From: Morella rubra
Taxonomy: Eukaryota > Streptophyta > Magnoliopsida > Fagales > Myricaceae
Assembly: GCA_003952965.2 (NCBI GenBank)
Contig: RXIC02000170.1
Coordinates: 1-64,000, forward strand
DNA length: 64,000 nucleotides
Direction: 5' to 3'
Shown: positions 56,951-64,000 of the stretch, one piece after another
Layout of the letters: each line of letters starts with the position of its first letter
Position numbering within the stretch: position 1 is the stretch's first letter
Notes under the pieces: generated by a model
Told to the model about the DNA's origin: nothing
Seen by the model: only the letters and a program-made list of their open reading frames with translations
Databases searched by the model: none
Translations under genes and position numbers: made by a program

Positions 56951-59664
56951 AAGATCTCGGCCAGGGAAGGTTGCTTTATTAAGAAATTCATTGAATCCCG
57001 TTTTTTCCGGTATTGAAAAATTACGGTGCCCGTGGGCGCGGGACTAGGCCAAAGAATAAACAAATGGAATAGCCGCTCTGCCCACAGGGAGGAAACAACT
57101 TTCTGTGGGCATGCTTGATAGAGAATCTAGCCTATAGGCAATAGATTTTCTTCACTGCCATTTGCCATGAGCGGACCCCGTTATTGGCCTATTGCTTGAG
57201 AGCCAAATGGTCCCAAAACAACCTTTGTAAGATTCTCGAAACATTTTTATATTTCCACGATGGATGTTAAATATAAGTAATTCCGCATAAGTTTGATCGA
57301 ATTTTGTTATGGCCTCGGGCCATTTCTGGTAAGAGCATGAAGCACGAAGCATAAGAAGCGTGATCTTGGATCTCGTCACTCCGAGAGAATAGCACACTTT
57401 CTAGAAGAGCGAATGATCTGGCAACTAGCTAGGCGTGACCCGCAGACAGCCTTTTTGTCAACATATGCTGCCTTTTCATTTTGGCTAGTGGGGAAATTAT
57501 CCACTGCACTGAATATTGTGGGCAAAAAAGCTACCTTATTGGGCCAGCCTACCACAACTTGGGTGCATATCACTAAGCAATTACAACCAGCTGTTGGAAA
57601 AGTGACCTGAAAAATCATGCTTTGAATGACAGGCTAATGATCTCTTGATTAGGAAATATTAAACTTCGAGATAAAAGAAAAAATTACCATCAGAAGCCGT
57701 CTCCTATACGTGCACCGACGGTAACCAACAAAAGGAGGAAGCCCATAGCCCCTCTAGCCTGAGAAAAGAAGGAAAAAAAAAAAGCAGGAGCTTGCAATTT
57801 GATCGATATTGATTAAACATTTCCTCCTGTATTTGATAAGAAGCATCTCGAGATACTCTTTGTTCTTGTCATATTCGTGAGGGTGACACTTACACAACTT
57901 GAAAAGCGTCCAAGAACCATGTGCTTGCATGGAAGGCCACCGCTTGCCCTTTTCGGATGCCCACTTTGGCGAGGATTGTGCATTTGTAGGCAGTGGGAGG
58001 GTCCATGTCCGCTAGAAAATAACAACTTTCTAAAGCAAAAGGTATGAAAATTTGCGAGTTGTCGGGATTCCTCGATTGCTAGGATCCAAAAGATTCGAGG
58101 GTTTGTTTTATCGGTCAGAGATTTTGAAAAAGGAAATCTTTCGCAAAGAACAAAAATAATACGAATTTTTGAATATCCTGCTCCATTAAATAGTTTAACT
58201 AACTGTTCTTATAAGAATTTATCCTAAAGTTCACTTTAAGGAACGAATTATTTGAATGGGTCACGGGATTTTCTTTTTAAAGTTACAAAAATTTGTCAGA
58301 TTCTCGGCGCGTCTCTTGGGCTCGTTTCTGTTTGGTCGCAGGTATAAGCAAGTGCCCGAGCAAGACGCTTGGGGTCGTTTCTGTTTGGACTTTGGACAAT
58401 TATAAATTATTGTTTTTTTTTTTCACAGCTAACTTTTTTATAGGTTCTTTTTTTAGATTTCTTGACTTTTTTTTGAATAAAGGTAGACACAATAGGTAAA
58501 CTCATAATAATAATTATATTACTTAAAAATTTACATAAACTAAATAATATAGAATCTACTTACTATATTTATTTCTTTTCAAATTGCACCTGCAATTTGC
58601 TTGAGATACTGATCCCTCTTCACCGTCATCTTCCGTTTGCTTTGGTCGGGTGAAGAAAATTAGGAACGAATTCCCATTTTTGGGTCATGCGCTTACCGTT
58701 AATTAACGTCTTGAGAGACGAGAAAAAAAAAATTAACGTCTTGTGAGAAAAAATAAAGCTCTCTGCTGAACTTCACTTAAGGGCCTTGAATGCAGGGCTG
58801 GACCACGTTTGGGCCAAAATGAATCAAGCTGTGGGTTGATTATTGTGCTAGCAGTTAGATAAATAGCCCAGAACCAAGTTTGAGTTCTCTTTAACCTTGG
58901 ACCGCTTCTGAAAGGGAGGACGTAATATTCCAGAACTCGTCCCTCTGAAAGGGCCCAGTTGACTGTCAAAAGGACAACCATATAGCTAAAAGAGTCCGAG
59001 TAGCCAAGTTCAGTCCAAAAATTGTTCTGGGCCATCTTTTTGCAACAACCTCATAGTCTAATATGGCGGTCTTCGTTATCTCAATTGGTTGTCATGGCTA
59101 TATTTTGTCATATAACTCTGTTTGTTTCGATGGGAGAGAGACACTCTGCCCATATACCATCCACGTTTTAAACATAAAAAAGGCGTACTAGATGTTTGAT
59201 CAAAAGCTTGAGAGCTAATTCGTTGATGTATGATGCTCTAATTATGACCTCGTCAATTCCATTCTCTTGGTTGTTTGTTTTGCTGGTCGACACGGCTCTT
59301 TTAATATACTAATCTATATACGAAATGAAAGAAACCAATATGTAATTGTTAATGTTACATTTGACATTTTTTTAGCTATGATCCAGCCACACCCATCAAC
59401 AGGTCACACTCGCTCTGCTCACCCAAGTTCCAGAATCCAATCAAGTCGCAGACACCTGTTCCAGACAATGTCACTTAAAGTTGATGCCACTTGTACATTC
59501 CACCTCCACGTCTTATACTTCTGTTACATCACGAGGGTAGCTCCAAAAGCGACATTCCAAATGCCCTCGTTTGATTGGACTCCAAAACTCTATCAAGAAA
59601 ATAAGATAAAATAGTTAATTGTGGACAATTCAAAATCGCATACCATTAGTCTAATTATATTCAG

Positions 59665-60358
59665 TGTTGAAAAATTGTAAAGTCTCACATTGCTTTATTG
59701 AAATTAATGGCTTATAAATAAAGCCTCAATATAACCTTTTGAATATAAGTGAGAAAACTGAATGTCCAGTTGGGCCTTTCAACAGTGGATGTAGGTCAAT
59801 GACCGAACCACTTAAAATCTTGTCTCATTTATCTCAGTTTAAATTTTTTAAGTTTAAAAATTTTTATTTCTTACATAGTACCAGAGCGGCACGATCCGTC
59901 AACCATCCGGCAGAGTCCGGCAACCATCCGGCAAGAGTCCGGCAACCATCCGGCAAGAACCCGACGACCATCCGGCAGAGTCCGGCGACCATCTGGTGAC
60001 CCGACAACCATCCGGCAAAGTCTGGCAACCGTCTGGCAAGAGCTCGGCAATCATCCGGCAGAGTCCGGCGACTTTATTTTCCTTATTTTGTAAGTCCAAA
60101 CTCAAGGTGGGTCCACCTTGAGTTTGCGGGGGAGTGTTGAAAAATGTAAAGTCTCACATTGCTAAAGTAATGTGGGCAATTGAAACCAATGACTTATAAA
60201 TAAAGCCTCAATGTAACTTTTTGAATATAAGTGAGAAAACCAAATGTCCAGTTGGGCCTTTCAACAGTGGATGTAGGTCAATGACCGAACCACTTAAAAT
60301 CTTGTCTCACTTATCTCAGTTTAAATTTTTTTAAGTTTAAAAATTTTTATTTCTTACA
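59665..60358 (+). mobile_element. TRIM element, right copy
   Basis: Same non-coding LTR-kin fossil as 4,525-5,216, here in plus orientation. Terminal repeats 59,665-59,875 and 60,135-60,358; primer-binding site directly after 59,875; purine tract GCGGGGGAG ending at 60,134; interior of short GC-rich tandem units. The structure looks complete for a non-autonomous TRIM. Confidence 0.85.
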
Positions 60359-60474
60359 CAGTATTCTCCTTCATGCTACCTTATTAAAAGATAATTCAAG
60401 ATTATCGGCACCCAATGTATTCATTAGTTTATCACGTGAGATATGGGCATTTTCGTGCATAATAGTGAAAAGAG

Positions 60475-60656
60475 GTGGTATTTGTTTGTCAAAATTTTAT
60501 AAAATATTTTTAAAATTTTGAGAATTTTTTAGATATTAAAATTTATTGAGATTTTTAAAAAGTTTAAAATGTATATGTATAAATATTAAAAATTTTAAAA
60601 TATATTTAATTTACTCAAAATTTTAATATACTAAAATATTAGGTTATCAAACACTA
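60475..60656. mobile_element. AT-rich MITE-like element, right copy
   Basis: Mirror of 4,226-4,410 with ends TTTGTTTGTCAAAA and TATCAAACACTAA. Confidence 0.45.
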
Positions 60657-60824
60657 ACTTAATCTTTTGAGCGTGACTATAAAAAATTTTACTCTCTGTA
60701 AAATAGTGGTGTTGAGTCATGACTATTCGTTTCGAAAAAGGAGGACAGACAACACAAGTACACAATAATATAATTAATTTTAGAAAGTTTGATTCGTAGA
60801 TCTTGATGAAAACCTAATGATTAC

Positions 60825-61011
60825 ATATCTTAGTGGTACCGTACACGTGCCCATAACCAGATGGTATTACGTCAGCACTTGCATGGAAGGAAGCATACCT
60901 AGCTTGTCCGATGGGGCCGTTGCCTTAGTGGAGCCGTACACGTGGCCATAACTGGATGGTTTTACGTCAGCACTTGCATGGAATAAACATACGTAGCTTC
61001 TCCGATGGGGC
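60825..61011. repeat. 94-bp tandem duplication with G-boxes, right copy
   Basis: Mirror of 3,873-4,059. Both units retain CACGTG and TTACGTCA. Confidence 0.8.
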
Positions 61012-62731
61012 AGACGGCGTGTTGATCTCTACCACGTGTTGTCCATCAACAGAAACCTGATTGCTACAGCGCGACGCGTGTTCAGTCAAGTGACTGGTAC
61101 ACCCGCACTACCTAATGTTTGTGGGCACCCCCTAAATTTAAAATCCTTCCGCCGACGCTTGAAAAAAAATCTGTTGGAGAATTTTAATATATCGGAATAA
61201 GAGGACTTTTACATTGCTGCACCTCAATCTAATCTATTTCAATTTTCAGCATATAACGTTCTGTATTTCTACCAAAGCCCAACTCTTCTGGATTCTCTTA
61301 CATGACCTACTCTCCTCTTATAAATATATATGTCAAATTCAAACAATAGCCTAATTAATGTACCGTCCAATTGAAGGTGCATGTCTCTACTTGATTGATT
61401 AGATGAATGTCATTTCGTTTTCTTCTAGAACTTTCTATATTTTGTCCAATTACCCTCATGCTATATATTTATGCCAAATGGAGTTCATGTTAGTAGAATG
61501 CCATTTTCGTACTCAGGGAAAAAAATATTTGCATTATTGTCCTAAAAATTAATAAGGTTGACTGACCAAAAGAAAAAGGGTAAAAATCCTTAAGTGGATG
61601 TGGGTGGTACCTTAAAATTTATGAAAGAAGGGGGTTAGTACACCAACTTTACCTTATTGTAGAAGTATCAGCAAACAAGTATCTTAAGGTAGATTAATTT
61701 CCAAGAAAATAATTAATTATCAGGGTGGAGGTAATTCTTTTAGAATTGGGCATTTCATTTTGCAGCGTGAATACGGTTCCAAACATATCTAAAAAATGGA
61801 CTAACAAGAACTATATACCTGCCGACATCTCGGCAAAATTTTCAGCTCAGTAAACAAATATTCGTTAATAGTGCATGCCACCAAATTGTATGAGGGATAT
61901 GATAATTAATTATCATGGAAAATCATCAAATAATCTACTAAAGGAGACCCATTAGAGTAAGTGATCGAGGTGAAGATCAGCTATATATGCAGAATTAACA
62001 TGGGCATAGGAGATCATGTATAAAACGTGCTTAGTGCCCTTTAAATAAGGGTCCCGACTGTGCCGCACTAGTGATAAAAGTTGGTTGGATTTAGCCTCAA
62101 AGTACTGGAATATAAAGCTATAGTTGGCGTGCAAGGATTGGTTAAAAGCTTAATTAATTCCTTCTATTTATTAATATATGGTATTAATAATGTTAAAGGA
62201 TAATAAGAGTCCAAACCGCACCAATCCTACTGATACACGTATCTCAATTATTGATACTGGGACCACGTGTGAACACCATCCTAGAAAGCAACAGCTAATC
62301 TGATCTGAAGGGAATGCCGACTATATATGCGAAGGGGTCGACTGTCGAGTGACCAGGGTGCAAATAAAAAATGGGTAATAGAAGAAAAAGGTGGGAAAAA
62401 AAAAAAAACAAAGTGCTAGAAATATATTCGAAATTCGAGTACTTTTTTTTTTTAACTTCATTTGTTGCCTCGAGTGTAGGCTTATTAAATTAACATGCTT
62501 CCCTTTCCCTTACGTTTTACGGCTTCAGTCCAACCCTAGTACCACTGTTGAATTCACCTTCCATATATGTGTGTGGTTCATATTTCTCCTCCTCATTCTT
62601 GAGACCGTAAACCACACATAGACTAATATTTAGACTTCTTTGTATTTCTCTTCCACCAGTTTGCTTCTACTTCCTTGGCGTCTTATATTTCTTCTTCCAT
62701 AGAACCCGAATAAACTAACAGATTTTTCCCT
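61012..62731 (+). promoter_or_regulatory. Remorin 5' flank, right copy
   Basis: Mirror of 2,152-3,872. TATATATGCG near 62,321 is a candidate TATA element; TTATATTTC near 62,686 is a weaker one. The poly-A run at 62,397-62,408 is shorter than in the left arm. No coding region. Confidence 0.4.
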
Positions 62732-64000
62732 ATGTTGAATGATCAGAGGGCTACCACCAGCCATGGAGAAGACAATCAGGAAGACGAACAAATCCGGGAA
62801 ATCCACGCTCTGACCCCACCTCACCCACCTCCGATGAACCGTGGTCGTCGAAGAGAAGCTTGGGAAACCAGCAGCCATAGATCGTCGTCTATGTCAGCCG
62901 CAAGTGAAGGTGCTTTAAGTGAAAACTTCACCAGCATGAGCAGGGAATTCAGTGCCTTAGTGCTTGCAGGGTCGGCTATTGATGATAATAGCAGTAATGA
63001 TCGTCGTGATCATGAAGGCACAAACAATGCGAACAACAACCTTGCAAGGATTGGAGAGGACGATATGATGGAGGAGGAGACGAACCCATTGGCTATCGTA
63101 CCGGATAACCAATTATCTCTGGACCCGGTTCCATCCCCTGGACGAGGGCCTCCTGTAGGTGGGTCCTCGTCCATAACTGGTCAACATGAGATTTCAGTGC
63201 AAAGAGTGAAGAAAGAGGAGGTGGAGACGAAGATATCGGCATGGCAGAACGCGAAGATTGCAAAGATCAATAATAGGTTTAAGAGGGAGGATGCGATTAT
63301 TAACGGCTGGGAAAGTGAAGAAGTTCAAAAAGCGACATCATGGATGAAGAAAGTTGAGGTGCGTAAATTTTTCACTCTGCTGCACGTTCATTTGTCCGTT
63401 ATAATGAAACCTGCTTCTGTTCCTTTGTTTGGTTGAAATAATGGAAATCGTTGTCAGGTGTCCTGTCGCGTTTTCACGCAAGTAATTTTCGGATCATGAT
63501 GCATCGACTTACTCTTAGGACTAGATAAAAGGCTTTCCATATTTGTATGCATAATCGAGCATGCCGAAGGAAGATTTTTCACCACTTTAATTAAGACTTC
63601 AGAAAAATACGATCAAACTTGCCAAATTTACCGTTCGCTGCCTACTGGGTGCGCATCAGGGGTAACAAAGTCAGTTTGCAGTAACTTTTAGAAAACCTGT
63701 ATGAGCAGTTTGCGTCCTCCCTAAATAATTATATGTGTATATATATATATAAAGTGCCTATCAGGAAAGTTTTGCTTATCAGTTGTACGTTGTACGTTCA
63801 GGGGAATTGGAGAGCTTGAACTTCTATAAAAATGGCAATAGGCCTTGAGTTATTGCTTCCTCTAATTTGTTGGACTAAACTAGAGTTGTTGGCTTGACTT
63901 CATCAAACATTTCTCTGCTTTGACGTATCGAAAAGACAAAAATTGGGAAAGGCATCTTCGGCATACTGCTAGTTTAGGACTGAAAAATGAACTTCTTAAG
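62732..64000 (+). CDS. REM4: Remorin, group 4, right copy (partial, exon 1 and part of intron)
   Basis: Exon 1, 62,732-63,358, encodes the first 209 residues identically to the left copy, ending ATSWMKKVE before donor GTGCGT. The window then stops inside the intron. By symmetry the second exon would begin about 240 bases beyond the edge. The serine-rich N-terminus and the start of the Remorin_C coiled coil are visible; the membrane-anchoring tail is not in view. Confidence 0.92.

Larger units (their letters stand above)
53914..59664. other. Guanylate kinase 5' flank and gene-poor spacer, right copy
   Basis: Mirror of 5,217-10,961. It includes the in-frame hydrophobic leader frame (53,911-54,225) and a CT/GA microsatellite near 54,602-54,617. 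The 212-codon frame at 54,468-55,106 is broken in the left arm and is not supported as a gene. Confidence 0.45.
42415..64000 (-). repeat. Outer palindrome, right arm
   Basis: Reverse complement of about 883-22,490. It contains NF-YA (+), guanylate kinase (-), TRIM (+) and the remorin first exon (+). It ends at the window edge, so its true extent is unknown. Confidence 0.95.

Noticed and set aside
1-64000. CRISPR arrays, bacterial operons or organellar genes
   Set aside because: None seen. The tandem repeats present lack the repeat-spacer pattern, and all recognised genes are plant nuclear genes with introns or plant-specific families.

Overview
The window is angiosperm nuclear DNA: spliced plant genes with GT-AG introns, AT-rich spacers, MITEs and a miniature LTR (TRIM) element. 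No bacterial, organellar or CRISPR features were seen. Four protein-gene families were recognised: a group-4 remorin (REM4), a plant guanylate kinase with a kelch-like N-terminus, an NF-YA transcription-factor subunit, and a SIAMESE-RELATED (SMR) cyclin-dependent-kinase inhibitor. REM4 next to guanylate kinase matches the Arabidopsis neighbours AT3G57540/AT3G57550 and AT2G41870/AT2G41880, so this is an ancient conserved pair.

The dominant feature is architecture. Nearly the whole window is one nested palindrome. Outer left arm (1-22,490): REM4 (-), TRIM, guanylate kinase (+), NF-YA (-). Outer right arm (42,415-64,000): the same loci in mirror image, truncated by the window end inside the REM4 intron (the partner of base 64,000 is base 883). 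Paired coordinates sum to 64,863-64,883 throughout, so the arms differ only by small indels and a few substitutions. Between them lie three copies of a 5-6 kb unit carrying SMR: A (22,490-28,400), B (31,020-37,297, inverted relative to A, coordinate sum 59,760) and C (37,298-42,415, a tandem direct copy of B with its inner third eroded). SMR is intact in A and B and wrecked in C. The centre (28,400-31,020) is poorly symmetric: its left part reads as a heavily corrupted version of its right part.

Guanylate kinase recycles GMP to GDP. REM4 is a plasma-membrane nanodomain scaffold. NF-YA is the sequence-specific subunit of the CCAAT-binding trimer. SMR restrains CDK activity and promotes endoreplication. 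They are not an operon or pathway; they are neighbours. As printed, the locus carries two REM4, two guanylate kinase, two NF-YA (the left one frameshifted) and two intact SMR genes.

Main caution: two near-identical arms with a noisy centre may be a real inverted duplication, or two haplotypes or a fold-back read joined by an assembler. Several observations below (a MITE only in C, an NF-YA frameshift in one arm, the B-C junction) allow a test. I did not find a clearly new molecular system. The most unusual items are the palindrome with SMR amplification, the hairpin plus tRNA-like leader upstream of NF-YA, and an in-frame hydrophobic extension upstream of the guanylate kinase start.
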